NCBI RefSeq assembly: GCF_040678635.1
Contig: NZ_JBFATZ010000006.1
Location: 62,001 to 126,000, forward strand
Source: Thermopolyspora sp040678635
GTDB lineage: Bacteria; Actinomycetota; Actinomycetes; Streptosporangiales; Streptosporangiaceae
Length of the DNA stretch: 64,000 nt
Direction: 5' to 3'
Part shown: in pieces, positions 25,117 through 34,627 of the stretch
Position numbering within the stretch: the stretch's first letter is position 1
Layout of the letters: each line of letters starts with the position of its first letter
Notes under the pieces: model-generated
Database searches by the model: none
Seen by the model: only the letters and a program-made list of their open reading frames with translations
What the model was told of the DNA's origin: nothing
Translations under genes and position numbers: made by a program

Positions 25117-26631
25117 TCATCTGCCGGTCGCCTCGGCCGCCATGCGGTGAGCCGCACGTTCCAGGTCCGCCAGGTCGGAGACCACCTCCACCCGGTCGCA
25201 CAGTCCGGCGTACGCGGGCAGGTCGCAGCCGCCCAGCCGCCAGGAGTAGCGCGGCTCCGGGGTGAGCCACACCGTCTCGCGCACCCGCCGGGTGATCTCC
25301 TCGAACGTGTCGGACGCCGGGTCGTTGCCGTTGCCCCGGCCGTCCCCGAGCACGAGCAGGGTGGTGCGCCGGTTGAGCGCGCCGGAGTGCTCCGACAGCA
25401 GCGTACGGAACGTGCGGCCGTAGTCGGAGTTGCCGTCCACGTCGAGCATGCCCCCGGCGGGCAGCCCGTCGAACACCAGGCCCAGGGCGCGTTCCAGCGG
25501 GTGCGCGGCGAACACCTCGGTGATCTCCACCGGCTCGTCGACGAACGCGAACGAGCGCACCTGGCCGAACAGCGACTGCATGCCGTGCACCAGGTGCAGC
25601 GTGAACCGGGCGGCCGCCCGCACCGACAGCGAGACGTCCGCCAGCACCAGCAGCCGCGGCCGGTCCTCGGCGCGGGTGACGGTGACCGGGCGGAACGGCA
25701 CGCTGTCGTAGCGCATGTTGCGGCGCATCGTGCGGGCCGGGTGCACCCTGCCGCGCGATGTGGGACGCCTGCGCGGGGTGAGCGCGCCGTCCAGGGTGCG
25801 GGCGAGGCGGCGCAGCGATTCCTCCATGCGCCGCCGTTCCAGCTCGTCGGTTCGCTCGGCCCGGACGGGGCCGCGCGGCTCCGGCGACTCGATCGCCACC
25901 CGGGACAGTCCGGCGAGCCGTTCCAGGTGCCGTTTGAGCAGCTCGGTCAGGTTCTCGACGAACCCGTCGAGGCGGTCGCCCACGGGCTCGTCGCCACCGG
26001 TCTCGCCTTCCGGGCGATCCGGCGGGCCGTGGTCTCCGGCCACGCTCAGCTCGATGCCGTCGCGGTTCCCGGACGCCGGGGCGAGCCTCCCGGGAACGCC
26101 CGCGTTGTGCAGGCGTTCGGTGTCGAGCTGTACGGCCGAGCGGTCGCCGCCGCCGACGCCGTCCTGGGAGAGCACGATCTCCTCGGTCATCCCGGCCAAG
26201 TCGATCTTGTCGGCCTCCTGGTGCAGGTTGTACTGCTGGGCCAGGTCCTGCTGGTCGAAATAGTCGCGGATGTCGGCGGGCTTGCCGTGGCTGTGGCCCT
26301 GCCGCGGCGTCTGCGACGGCTCCTCCGAGACCGTGAACCCCGCCGGTTCGCCGAGGTCCGCCAGGTCGTCGTGCGCATGCCCGTGCCCGCCGTCGCCGCC
26401 CCCGGCCGCGACGGGGCGCAGGGCGAAGAACGCGTCGAACAACTCGGTGAACAGCGCGTCGTCGCGGCGGTCCTTCACCAGGGTGACCCGCAGCGCCTCA
26501 CGTAGCGCGTCCCGGCCGGCGAGCAGGCCCGGCTGCGCGGCGGCGCGCATCGCGTCCGTGGCCTCGGACACCGACACGCGCACCCCCGCCATCCGGAGCA
26601 GTCGGACGAATCGGTGCAGGCTGCTCTCCAC
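25117..26631 (-). CDS. VWA-domain (CoxE-like) protein of the methanol dehydrogenase operon
   Basis: A 504-aa soluble protein. The N-terminal ~130 residues are helical (VSVSEATDAMRAAAQPG, LFTELFDAFFALRP). A polar middle has two His-rich stretches (GGHGHAHDD, RQGHSHGKP). The C-terminal ~200 residues are a von Willebrand A domain whose metal-binding MIDAS is LVLADVSLSVR (D-x-S-x-S) plus LVLGDGRGN. CoxE-type proteins work with MoxR AAA ATPases to insert metals into, or activate, enzymes. The gene starts at a GTG 11 bp after the MoxR gene, and both follow the methanol dehydrogenase gene, so they probably mature it. Confidence 0.88.
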   Translation of the reverse strand: MESSLHRFVRLLRMAGVRVSVSEATDAMRAAAQPGLLAGRDALREALRVTLVKDRRDDALFTELFDAFFALRPVAAGGGDGGHGHAHDDLADLGEPAGFTVSEEPSQTPRQGHSHGKPADIRDYFDQQDLAQQYNLHQEADKIDLAGMTEEIVLSQDGVGGGDRSAVQLDTERLHNAGVPGRLAPASGNRDGIELSVAGDHGPPDRPEGETGGDEPVGDRLDGFVENLTELLKRHLERLAGLSRVAIESPEPRGPVRAERTDELERRRMEESLRRLARTLDGALTPRRRPTSRGRVHPARTMRRNMRYDSVPFRPVTVTRAEDRPRLLVLADVSLSVRAAARFTLHLVHGMQSLFGQVRSFAFVDEPVEITEVFAAHPLERALGLVFDGLPAGGMLDVDGNSDYGRTFRTLLSEHSGALNRRTTLLVLGDGRGNGNDPASDTFEEITRRVRETVWLTPEPRYSWRLGGCDLPAYAGLCDRVEVVSDLADLERAAHRMAAEATGR

Positions 26632-26642
26632 GCGCCGCCCCG

Positions 26643-27881
26643 CTACCTGCCGCTACGGCGTCCGATGGCGGCGAAGGCGCGGCTCCCCTGCCCGCCGCCG
26701 CCCCCGCCGGGCCGCTGCACCGGCCCCCGGCCGGGTGCGCCGTAGTAGTTCTCGTTGTGCCGTCCGGGCAGGTCCTTGGCCTCCCGCACGGCCTTGCCCA
26801 CCGGGTCGCCGCCCTCGTCGGCGTCGCCGTCACCATCGAACCCGGCGGTTTCCCGATGGTCGTGGCCATGCCCATGACCATGCCCGTGACCGTGCCCGTG
26901 TCCATGACCGTGCCCGTGCGTGGCCTCGTCGGGCAGCTCACGGTTCGGATCGACGAGCCGGGGCAGCACCTCCAGCGCGTGACCGATGTCCCGCTCGTAC
27001 TTCAGCACCACGTTCACCGTGTCCGCGAGCACCTCCGCCGACAGCTCCCGCACCCCGAGCACCGCCAGCGTGCGGGCCCAGTCCACGGTCTCGGAGATGC
27101 TGGGATGCTTGCGCAGCCGCAGCCCGCGCAGCTCGCGTACGACGGCCACGAGCTGCCGCGCCGCCGCCTCGGCCAGGCCGGTCCGCTTGCCGACCACGAT
27201 CTCCAGCTCGCGCTCGGCGTCCGGATAGTCCAGGAACAGGTACAGGCAGCGGCGCTTCAACGCCGCCGACAGGTCGCGGGTGTTGTTGGACGTGAGGATC
27301 ACGTACGGCGGATTCTTCGCGATATACGTGCCGATCTCCGGCACCGACACCTGCTGCTCGGCGAGACACTCCAGGAGCACCGCCTCCAGCGCCTCGTCGG
27401 CCCGGTCCACCTCGTCGATCAGCAGCAGCACCGGCTCCTCGCTGCGGACGGCCTCCAGCAGCGGCCGGGGCGCGAGGAACCTGTCGGAGAAGAAGACGCT
27501 GTCCTGCGCGCCGACACGCTCCACGGCGGCGGCCAGGTCGGGCGCGTCCGCGACGATCTCGCCGATCTTGTCGCGGAGGAGCTGGGTGTACAGCAGTTGC
27601 TTGCCGTAGTCCCACTCGTACAGCGCCTTGCTCTCGTCCTGCCCCTCGTAGCACTGCAGGCGGATCAGCCTGCGCCCGGTGGCCGCCGCCAGCGCCTTGG
27701 CCAGCTCGGTCTTCCCGACCCCGGCCGGGCCTTCGAGCAGCACGGGCCGGTGCAGCCGGGAGAGCAGGAACACGGTCGTGGCGAGCCTGCGATCGGCGAT
27801 GTAGCCGTGCTCGGCGAGCCGTCCGACGACATCCTCGACGGACTCGAACGGCATCTCGACCGCATGGGAATTCTCGGACAC
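26643..27881 (-). CDS. MoxR-family AAA+ ATPase with a long His-Gly tract
   Basis: A 412-aa AAA ATPase: Walker A LLEGPAGVGKTELAKAL, Walker B VLLLIDEVDRAD, sensor-1 YVILTSNNTRDLS and the arginine-finger region RRCLYLFLDYP. Residues ~320-342 are an uninterrupted alternation of His and Gly (about eleven His), ending in HDH, encoded at 26857-26925. The tail beyond is Gly/Arg-rich. MoxR proteins act as chaperones with VWA partners. The His tract is like the metal-storage tails of nickel and cobalt chaperones, suggesting it supplies metal to the dehydrogenase. GGAGGAAGT precedes the GTG start. Confidence 0.92.
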   Translation of the reverse strand: MSENSHAVEMPFESVEDVVGRLAEHGYIADRRLATTVFLLSRLHRPVLLEGPAGVGKTELAKALAAATGRRLIRLQCYEGQDESKALYEWDYGKQLLYTQLLRDKIGEIVADAPDLAAAVERVGAQDSVFFSDRFLAPRPLLEAVRSEEPVLLLIDEVDRADEALEAVLLECLAEQQVSVPEIGTYIAKNPPYVILTSNNTRDLSAALKRRCLYLFLDYPDAERELEIVVGKRTGLAEAAARQLVAVVRELRGLRLRKHPSISETVDWARTLAVLGVRELSAEVLADTVNVVLKYERDIGHALEVLPRLVDPNRELPDEATHGHGHGHGHGHGHGHGHGHDHRETAGFDGDGDADEGGDPVGKAVREAKDLPGRHNENYYGAPGRGPVQRPGGGGGGQGSRAFAAIGRRSGR

Positions 27882-28022
27882 ACTTCCTCCGGCTGGTGTC
27901 GTTCGATCGGCGTGAGCAGGGGCGGCATTGAGTACGTGGCGGGTGTATGGCGGGATGTACGCGGCGGGGCCGCCGCCCGGGTCGTCGCGCGATCCCGGGC
28001 GGCGGCAGGGGCTCAGGACGGC

Positions 28023-29315
28023 TCAGCTCAGCAGGTCGTCCAGGTCGCCCGTCATGCAGTGCTCGACGACCGGCCGCACGGTGTCGAAGGTGCACTCCTT
28101 GGGGTTGCCCGGCGTGCAGGCGTCGCCGAGGACATGGTTGGTGATGCGGTCCACGTCCGACGCGTCGCCCTTGATCACCGGGGCGTTCGCGTAGAACTTG
28201 GTCGGCCCCTGGCCGAGCCGGTTCTTGCTGTAGGTGTCCTGCTTGACGTCGACGAACCGCTCCGGGATGCCCACGTCGCGCAGCAGCCGGATCGCCGCCG
28301 CCAGCGCCGCCTCGGCCGCCCGCACCTTCGTCATGCCGTGGGTGTCCACGCCCATCGCCTCGGCGAGGTCGGCGAACCGCTCGTACGCGACCGGCATGTT
28401 GAACGCCCACACCCGGGGCAGCGCGATCGCGTTGTTCAGCCCGTGGTGGGTGTCGTAGCAGGCGCTCACCGCGTGCGAGATCGAGTGCACGATGCCGAGC
28501 CCGCCGGAGTTGAACGCCTGGGCGGCGACGTACTGGGCGTACATCATGCCCTCGCGGCCGGCGAGGTCCTGCCCGTTCCACACCGCCGCCCGCAGGTGCT
28601 GGGCGGTGAGGCGGACCGCGTGCAGCGCGCTGCCCAGGGACGGCTGGAAGTTCAGCCGCGACACGTACGGCTCGGAGGCGTGCGCCAGCACGTCGAAGCC
28701 GCACTGCGCCGTGTAGTCCATCGGGCAGTCGTAGTAGAGCGTCGGGTCGTCGATGGCCAGGGTGGCGACGCAGTGGTCATCGAAGGCGACGTACTTGTGC
28801 GGATTGTCCGGATCGGTGGTCGTGTCGGTGATCACGTACGCCCACGAGGTCTCCGAGCCGGTCCCGGCGGTCGTGGACACCGCGATGTGCGGCGGGTTCT
28901 TGGGGTTCTCCGACTTGTTGAAGCCCTCGAACTCGTTGATGTTGCGCCCGTCGTGCGCGATCGACACCCGCGCGCCCTTGCACGCGTCGTGCGACGAGCC
29001 GCCGCCGATGGAGACGAACGAGTCGCACTTGTGCTCCTGGTACAGCGCGACGGCGTCCATCACGTTGTAGTCCTTGGGGTTGGACTCCACCTTGTCGTAC
29101 ACCACGACCTCAAGGCCGTGGTACTTCATCGACTCGACGATCCGGTACACGGTGTCGCTGCCCCGCAGGCCCGTGGTCATGACCAGGGTCTTGCGGAAGC
29201 CGAGCTTCTTCGCCTCCGGTCCGATCAGCTCGGCCGCGCCGGGCCCCAGAAGGGCACGCGGGAACGGGTGGAACTCCTTGATCGGGAAGGGCCTGATGAG
29301 TTCTTCGACCTTCAT
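28023..29315 (-). CDS. mno: NDMA-dependent methanol dehydrogenase (Mno/Mdo type)
   Basis: A 430-aa iron/zinc alcohol dehydrogenase of the decameric actinobacterial methanol:NDMA oxidoreductase branch: start MKVEELIRPFPIKEFHPFPR, cofactor loop SIGGGSSHDACKGA, STTAGTGSETSWAYV, metal-ligand segments GFDVLAHASEPYVS, VHSISHAVSACYDTHHG, and the late GDACTPGNPKEC. These enzymes hold NADP(H) tightly and oxidise methanol, also ethanol and propanol, with an unknown natural electron acceptor. It leads a minus-strand operon with MoxR and VWA genes that may load its metal. About 10 kb away lies a second alcohol dehydrogenase with a two-component system. Confidence 0.92.
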   Translation of the reverse strand: MKVEELIRPFPIKEFHPFPRALLGPGAAELIGPEAKKLGFRKTLVMTTGLRGSDTVYRIVESMKYHGLEVVVYDKVESNPKDYNVMDAVALYQEHKCDSFVSIGGGSSHDACKGARVSIAHDGRNINEFEGFNKSENPKNPPHIAVSTTAGTGSETSWAYVITDTTTDPDNPHKYVAFDDHCVATLAIDDPTLYYDCPMDYTAQCGFDVLAHASEPYVSRLNFQPSLGSALHAVRLTAQHLRAAVWNGQDLAGREGMMYAQYVAAQAFNSGGLGIVHSISHAVSACYDTHHGLNNAIALPRVWAFNMPVAYERFADLAEAMGVDTHGMTKVRAAEAALAAAIRLLRDVGIPERFVDVKQDTYSKNRLGQGPTKFYANAPVIKGDASDVDRITNHVLGDACTPGNPKECTFDTVRPVVEHCMTGDLDDLLS

Positions 29316-29597
29316 GCTTCGTCCTCTCTGAGCCAAGACGCGCTCAGGCGACGGGGGCCGGGATGCCCGCGTCACGCCGTCTTCCGCACCGGATGCCGCG
29401 ACCGTAAAGTGACGCCGGTCACTGCCGGAAGACGCCGCGGGCCGATCCCGTACCGCTGGTGGCCACATCGGCACGACCGGTTGGGTACGCACCTGCCCGA
29501 TCGGTCAGGTACGAGTTGTCGGCCGGGGGAGGCGTCGGCCGTCTCGGGAAAGGACATGTTCGGAACCCGACCCGACAAGCCCGCCGGTCGGTCCGGC

Positions 29598-30905
29598 TCA
29601 GAGCGGCGAGGCGGCGGCGTCGGCCGGTGCGGTCGCCCGCGTGCCGTCCGGAGCCCGCAGGTTGCGCACCCCGGGGGCGAGCAGCGCGGCGAGCGAGACC
29701 AGGAGCACGATCGCGGCGCAGCCGAGCAGGGCCGCGTGCGGGCCGACGAGCACGGCCGCCGGGCCGGCCAGCATCAGGCCGATCGGCCCGAGGGCCAGCG
29801 AGCCCAGCGCGTCATAGGAGCCCACCCTGGACAGGGACTCCGGCGGGATCTCCCGCTGCAGGGTGGTGCTCCACAGCACGCCGAAGACGTCGAAGCACAC
29901 GCCCATCACGAACGCCCCGGCCACGATCATCCACAGCGGCGCGCCCACGCCGAGCGCCACGTACGGCAGAGCCGTCGGCAGGGTGAGCAGCGTCCCGACC
30001 AGAATGGGCCGCCGGGGCCGCAACCGGATGGAGACCACCACCCCGAAGATCATGCCGAGGGCCTCCCCCGCCAGGACCGCCGACCATGCGGGCGCGCCGC
30101 CCAGCTCGTCCCGGGCGATCAGCGGGCCGAGCACGCCGTGCGCGGCCTGGATGGCCAGCACCATCATGGAGAACTGCGCGACCACCACCCACAGCCACTG
30201 CCGCGAGACGAACTCCCGCCACCCCTCCCGCAGATCGGCCAGCACCGACGACCTCCCGGCGCCTGCGGTTCCCCCGGCGCCCTCCGCGCCCTCCACGCCC
30301 CCGCCCCGCGCCCGCGGCTGACGCAGCAGCGCGACCAGCACCCCGGCGACGGCGAACATCGCCCCGCTCGCCGCAAGCGACCACCCGGCCCCGAGCAGCA
30401 CCACCGCGCCGCCGCTGAGCACGAGCCCGGCGACCCGCGCGCTGTTGCCCCCGAGCCCGATGAGCGCGTTGGCGGCCTGCAGCCGTTCGGCGGACACCAC
30501 CTCGGGGATGATCCCGGTCAGCGCCGGATACAGCAGCGCCCCCGCGATGCCGGAGGCGGCGCTCGCGGCGATCAGCGCGGGCAGCGGCGTCCACCCGGTG
30601 AGCATCATCACGGCGAGGGCGGAGTACGCCGCCGCGTTCGCCCCCTCGCTCATGGCGATCACCCAATGCCTGGGCAGCCGATCCGCGAGCACCCCGCCGA
30701 CGAGCATCAGCGCCACCATCGGCAACGCCTCCGCCGTCAGCACCGCCGACAGCGTGGTGGCCGTGGCCCCGGGCAGGGCGAGCACCCCGAACGCGAGCGC
30801 CACCGGGGCGAACGCGGAGCCGAGCATCGATATGGTCCGGGCGGCCAGCAGCAGGACGAAACGCCGATCCTGGAGAATGCCGAGATCACGACGGACGGTG
30901 GACAC
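29598..30905 (-). CDS. MFS transporter
   Basis: A 435-aa protein with about twelve hydrophobic helices, the loop-2 motif GGVLADRLPRHWV and a Gly/Ala-rich cytosolic loop around residues 198-215. It belongs to the MFS_3-like exporters with unknown substrates. A GTG start with GGGGAG five bases upstream is used. No partner gene gives a clue to its cargo; the RsbW-like ATPase gene upstream on the same strand ends 190 bp before it. Confidence 0.85.
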   Translation of the reverse strand: MSTVRRDLGILQDRRFVLLLAARTISMLGSAFAPVALAFGVLALPGATATTLSAVLTAEALPMVALMLVGGVLADRLPRHWVIAMSEGANAAAYSALAVMMLTGWTPLPALIAASAASGIAGALLYPALTGIIPEVVSAERLQAANALIGLGGNSARVAGLVLSGGAVVLLGAGWSLAASGAMFAVAGVLVALLRQPRARGGGVEGAEGAGGTAGAGRSSVLADLREGWREFVSRQWLWVVVAQFSMMVLAIQAAHGVLGPLIARDELGGAPAWSAVLAGEALGMIFGVVVSIRLRPRRPILVGTLLTLPTALPYVALGVGAPLWMIVAGAFVMGVCFDVFGVLWSTTLQREIPPESLSRVGSYDALGSLALGPIGLMLAGPAAVLVGPHAALLGCAAIVLLVSLAALLAPGVRNLRAPDGTRATAPADAAASPL

Positions 30906-31095
30906 GACGACTCCCCAGGTGACACGAAAGACGGAAAGTCCATGCTCTCGCCCGGTGCCCGACTTCTCACCTCATTTTCCGCGCCGCAGTGCGGCGAGGA
31001 GCGTGCGGGAGGCCGCCCCGCCGCCGTACGCCGGACCGCTCCTGACCAGCCGGTCCCGGCCGAGCCCGCGCCGTACGACGCCGCCGGGCCGCCGC

Positions 31096-31623
31096 TCAGG
31101 TGCCGAGGAGCAGCTCCGCCCACACCGCGTGCCCGACGGCGGGACATCCCCGCACCCCGGTCCCGCGGGCGAGCCGGGCCACGGCGGGCAGGCCGTACCC
31201 GTGCTCGGTGAGGTTCAGCCCGGCCGGCGGGCGGGTGAACACCGGCCGCCCGCCGCCGCCGAGGTCGCACACGACGATCCGGGCCAGCTCGCCGACCCGG
31301 CACAGCTCCAGGACGTACGTCCCGCCGTCCTCGCCCGACCGGGTGTGGCGGGCCGCGTTCGCCGCGAGCTCCCCCGTGATCCACGCGGCGTCGTCGGCCC
31401 GCGAGGTGTCGTTGAGGAACACGCGGGCCAGCCGCCGCGCGTCCGCCACGTGGCGGGCCGTACCGGGAAAGACCTTGCGCCAGGTCTCGACCTCGCCGGG
31501 ACGGCGGAGCGCGGCCCACAGCCGCTCCGGGCAGGGCTCGGGAAACCCCGGCTCGCGGGAGGCCCCGCACCGCACGCCGGGAACGCGCAGGTCCGGGAGA
31601 AAGGGATCGGGCAGGCCAGACAC
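31096..31623 (-). CDS. RsbW/SpoIIAB-like ATP-binding protein
   Basis: A 175-aa HATPase_c_2 protein: VADARRLARVFLND, ITGELAANAARHTRSG (N-box), VVCDLGGGG (G1) and EHGYGLPAVARLARGTGV (G2). These resemble anti-sigma factor kinases and the solitary ATPases common in actinomycetes. It has no HisKA domain. The start is the GTG at 31623, with GAAGGAG eight bases upstream. It diverges from a large HTH/TPR regulator gene; such adjacent pairs are frequent in Streptosporangiales and Streptomyces and probably act in one developmental or stress switch, though partners are not evident. Confidence 0.85.
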   Translation of the reverse strand: MSGLPDPFLPDLRVPGVRCGASREPGFPEPCPERLWAALRRPGEVETWRKVFPGTARHVADARRLARVFLNDTSRADDAAWITGELAANAARHTRSGEDGGTYVLELCRVGELARIVVCDLGGGGRPVFTRPPAGLNLTEHGYGLPAVARLARGTGVRGCPAVGHAVWAELLLGT

Positions 31624-31828
31624 GTGGAACGCTCCTTCGATTCGACTGGAAAGTGCAGCCCCATACCCTGTCCTCAGCGGTTGACCCACGGGACCTCCAC
31701 GTGCCCGAACCGAACCGCTCCGCACGGGGGGCACGACGAGCTGCCGGAACCCGCCCCGGCGCGAGGCGCGGGACTCCACGGCGTGACGGCGGGTTGAGCC
31801 ATTCGATCGACCACAGCGTGACCATCGC

Positions 31829-31843
31829 TATACGATCCGTATA
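31829..31843. promoter_or_regulatory. Perfect palindrome TATACG-ATC-CGTATA
   Basis: Six-base arms with a 3-bp centre, 38 bp before the regulator gene at 31881. The right arm includes a TATA-like hexamer that may be its -10 region, so this looks like an autoregulatory operator. Confidence 0.5.
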
Positions 31844-31880
31844 TCGCCGCTGGTCGGGAGCGTTTGGTGAAGGAGGTTCA

Positions 31881-33473
31881 ATGTCCGGCGAGGGCTACAG
31901 GACTCTGCTGCGCTGTCGCACCTGGAGCGAACGGCTACGCGCCAAGGGCTTCACCTGGGATCAGATCGCCGACGTGCTCGCGCTGACCCACCAGGACAGT
32001 CCCCTGCGCCTCTACCGGTTCGCACACGGCCGCACCGCCATCGACGTCGTCAACGAGTTCAACGACCTGGACCCTGCCGGTACGGCGTCGCTGCGCGAGG
32101 GCCGCCTGTTCGACTTCGAGAACTGGCCCGCCCGCGGCCGACGCCCCACCAGGCGCGTCCTGGTCGTGCTGGCCCGCATCTACCAGACCGCCGCCCGCAA
32201 CCTCGTGACCGAAACCGTCCTCGGCACCTACACCCCCTACGACCGGGATGTCATCGAACAGACCGACTTTCGTCACCTCGACCCGTTCCAGCCCGTCGCC
32301 CCCTGCCCCGATCGCCCGGCCGATGACAGCATGACGAGCAAGGCACGCAAACGGCCCGGCCGCGAGAACACGGCCCTGAGCACCGCAGCGTGCAGTGAGC
32401 TGCTCCGCGCCGTCACCATCGAGGAGGACGACATGCAGCGACGCGAGCTCGTTTTCGAGTTGTCCCTCGCCCTGGGCGGCCTCCCCGCCCTGCACCTGCT
32501 CCGCCACCTCACCCCCGCCGAGGAGGACCGCCTCGCCCGCGCCGTACGCGGCCAGGGCCGCATCGACGCCGCCACCGTCGCCACCATCGAGAAGCTCACC
32601 GCCCGCTGCCGCCGCCTCGACGACACCTACGGCCCCGCCAAGGTCCTGCCGGTCGTCGAAGCGAATCGCGAAATGGTCTCCCGCCTGCTCGCCACCCAGT
32701 CCCTGCTCCCCGGCCTACGCACCCGCCTCGTCCACGCCTACGCCGAACTCGCGCAATCGGCGGGCTTCCTCGCCTTCGACCAGATGGACTACGCCAAGGC
32801 GGCCCAGTCACTCGACCGTGCCCTCGGGGCCTCACTGGAATGCGGCGACGCGGCGCTCACCTCGTATATCCACCATTGGCACAGCGAAATGGCCAGCTTC
32901 GCAGGCCAGCCCGCCAAGGGCCTGGACCATGCCCTCGCAGCCCAAGGCTGGGCCAACCGCAGCAACAGCAACCTGATTCGAGCGCGCAGCGAGTACGCCG
33001 AGTCCTACGCGCTCTCCCTGCTCGGCGACACGGAGAACAGCCTGCGCAGGCTGGAGGCGGCAAATCACTGGGCGGGCAAACCGGCCACGGCAGAACCCGC
33101 CTACCTGTATTGGATAGCCGAATCCGGAGGCGTGGCAGGAGCGGCCTTCCACATCTACACCAACCTCGGCCGCACCAAAGACGTATTCGACACGACCGCT
33201 GCACGGCTGGCGAATTGCGGTTCCCTCTACAGCCGCTCGGCGGCCTTCGCCCTGATTCACCAGGGCATGGCCCTCACCCAACTCAAGGAGATCCCCGAGG
33301 CCACGACCAAGCTCGCAGCCGCCGTACCCCTGATGCGCACCCACAGCTCCGCCCGCCTCCGCCACCTGTTCGGCGAGGCCCGCAAACGCCTCGCCCCTTG
33401 GTCGAACAACGCCTACGTCCGATCCCTCGACGAGCAACTCAAGCTGCCGACCACACAAGCAGACATGTCATAG
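31881..33473 (+). CDS. Large HTH/TPR-like transcriptional regulator
   Basis: A 530-aa protein with an optimal AGGAGG five bases before its ATG. Residues ~10-75 contain a helix-turn-helix-like element (SERLRAKGFTWDQIADVLALTH); about 100 polar residues follow. The region 165-520 is all-helical with TPR-like repeats (LAQSAGFLAFDQMDYAKAAQSL, HHWHSEMASFAGQPAKGLDHAL, ARSEYAESYALSLLGDTENSL, AFALIHQGMALTQL). This organisation is seen in actinomycete regulators that bind small peptides or act beside RsbW-like ATPases, one of which is divergently encoded here. No known name can be assigned. Confidence 0.82.
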   Translation: MSGEGYRTLLRCRTWSERLRAKGFTWDQIADVLALTHQDSPLRLYRFAHGRTAIDVVNEFNDLDPAGTASLREGRLFDFENWPARGRRPTRRVLVVLARIYQTAARNLVTETVLGTYTPYDRDVIEQTDFRHLDPFQPVAPCPDRPADDSMTSKARKRPGRENTALSTAACSELLRAVTIEEDDMQRRELVFELSLALGGLPALHLLRHLTPAEEDRLARAVRGQGRIDAATVATIEKLTARCRRLDDTYGPAKVLPVVEANREMVSRLLATQSLLPGLRTRLVHAYAELAQSAGFLAFDQMDYAKAAQSLDRALGASLECGDAALTSYIHHWHSEMASFAGQPAKGLDHALAAQGWANRSNSNLIRARSEYAESYALSLLGDTENSLRRLEAANHWAGKPATAEPAYLYWIAESGGVAGAAFHIYTNLGRTKDVFDTTAARLANCGSLYSRSAAFALIHQGMALTQLKEIPEATTKLAAAVPLMRTHSSARLRHLFGEARKRLAPWSNNAYVRSLDEQLKLPTTQADMS

Positions 33474-33886
33474 CAATCCCAGAATCGTTTGTCCCGCCGG
33501 TGCTCTGCCCAGCGCCTTCGCCAAGTGAGAGGCGGAGGCGTGTCGGCTCGTCGCAGCTCCTGCGGCGTATCGTACGGCAACCCGATCTCCGACGGCTCGG
33601 ATCTCCTCGACGGTCCGTCCGCCCTCCCCTGCGAGTCGCCACAGAACCGCGACGGCCTCGCCCACACCTACCCATGGCGGCGGCAGCAGAGGCGTTGCAC
33701 AGGGCCAAGGCGTGCCCCATCTCCCCACCGAGCAACCGACGTCGTAGCGGCCACCGGAAGCACACCACCTTACGCGACCTGAATGGGCCGAAAACGCTAT
33801 CCCACCCGCGATGGCATTTGTCCGGACATTCTGACGTCCGCTACCCTGATCGCACCTACCACGGCCCAATGTGCCCGAGGAGAAGG
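33474..33886. other. 413-bp region without a supported gene
   Basis: Frames on both strands are short, overlap one another and show no family motif. Near the right end TTGTCC (33818-33823) and TACCCT (about 33841-33846), 17 bp apart, may be the GntR promoter, with a GTCCGGAC palindrome overlapping the -35. Confidence 0.4.
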
Positions 33887-34627
33887 ATGTCCCCCCAACT
33901 CGACTTCGAGCTGGATCGATCGAGCCCCGTCCCTCTCTACTTCCAGGTGGCCGAGCAGATCTCCGAGGCGATCCGGCGCGGCGATCTGGCCCCCGGGTCG
34001 CGCCTGGACAACGAGATTCAGCTCGCCGATCGGCTGGGGCTGTCGCGTCCCACCGTACGGCAGGCGATCCAATACCTGGTGGACAAGGGCCTGCTGGTGC
34101 GCAAACGCGGCGTCGGCACCCAGGTGGTGCACGGGCAGGTCAAGCGGTCGGTCGAGCTGACGAGCCTTTACGACGACCTGCGTCGGGCCGGGCAGGAGCC
34201 CGCCACGCAGGTGATCTCCTTCGGCACGGTGGGGGCCGATGAGGAGGTGGCCGGGATTCTGGCGGTGCCCGCCGGGACCGAGGTGTTGCGGCTGGAGCGG
34301 CTGCGGCTGGCGGGCGGCGAGCCGCTCGCCCTGTTGCACAACTGGCTTCCGCTCGGCCTCGCCCCGCTGACCGCCGAGTCACTGGAGAAGCGCGGCCTGT
34401 ACGAGTTGCTTCGGTCGGCCGGGGTGCGGATGCGGGTGGCGAACCAGCGGATCGGCGCCCGCGCCGCCGGCACCGCCGAGGGGCGGCTGCTCGACGAGCG
34501 CCGGGGCGCCCCGCTGCTGACCATGATCCGCACCACCTACGACGACCAGGGCCGGGCGGTCGAGCACGGCTCGCACGTCTATCGCGCTTCGCATTACTCG
34601 CTGGAGGTCACGCTCATCGAGCGCTGA
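33887..34627 (+). CDS. GntR/HutC-family transcriptional regulator
   Basis: A 246-aa regulator: residues 12-78 are the GntR winged helix (VPLYFQVAEQISEAIRRGDL, LGLSRPTVRQAIQYLVDKGLL) and residues ~95-240 the UTRA ligand domain (VLRLERLRLAGGEPLALLHNW, GLYELLRSAGVRM, TTYDDQGRAVEHGSHVYRA). HutC members sense sugars, amino sugars or related metabolites. AGGAGAAGG precedes the ATG. Its 3' end overlaps the convergent DedA gene by 14 bp. The ligand and targets are not apparent. Confidence 0.92.
   Translation: MSPQLDFELDRSSPVPLYFQVAEQISEAIRRGDLAPGSRLDNEIQLADRLGLSRPTVRQAIQYLVDKGLLVRKRGVGTQVVHGQVKRSVELTSLYDDLRRAGQEPATQVISFGTVGADEEVAGILAVPAGTEVLRLERLRLAGGEPLALLHNWLPLGLAPLTAESLEKRGLYELLRSAGVRMRVANQRIGARAAGTAEGRLLDERRGAPLLTMIRTTYDDQGRAVEHGSHVYRASHYSLEVTLIER

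Noticed and set aside
26857..26925. CRISPR-like or microsatellite reading of the repeated CATGCCC/GTGCCC units
   Set aside because: The repetition is explained by codons for alternating His and Gly within the MoxR gene; there are no spacers.
33468..33869. 133-codon minus-strand frame between the TPR regulator and GntR genes
   Set aside because: No ribosome-binding site, no recognisable domain, and competing frames over the same bases look equally random.
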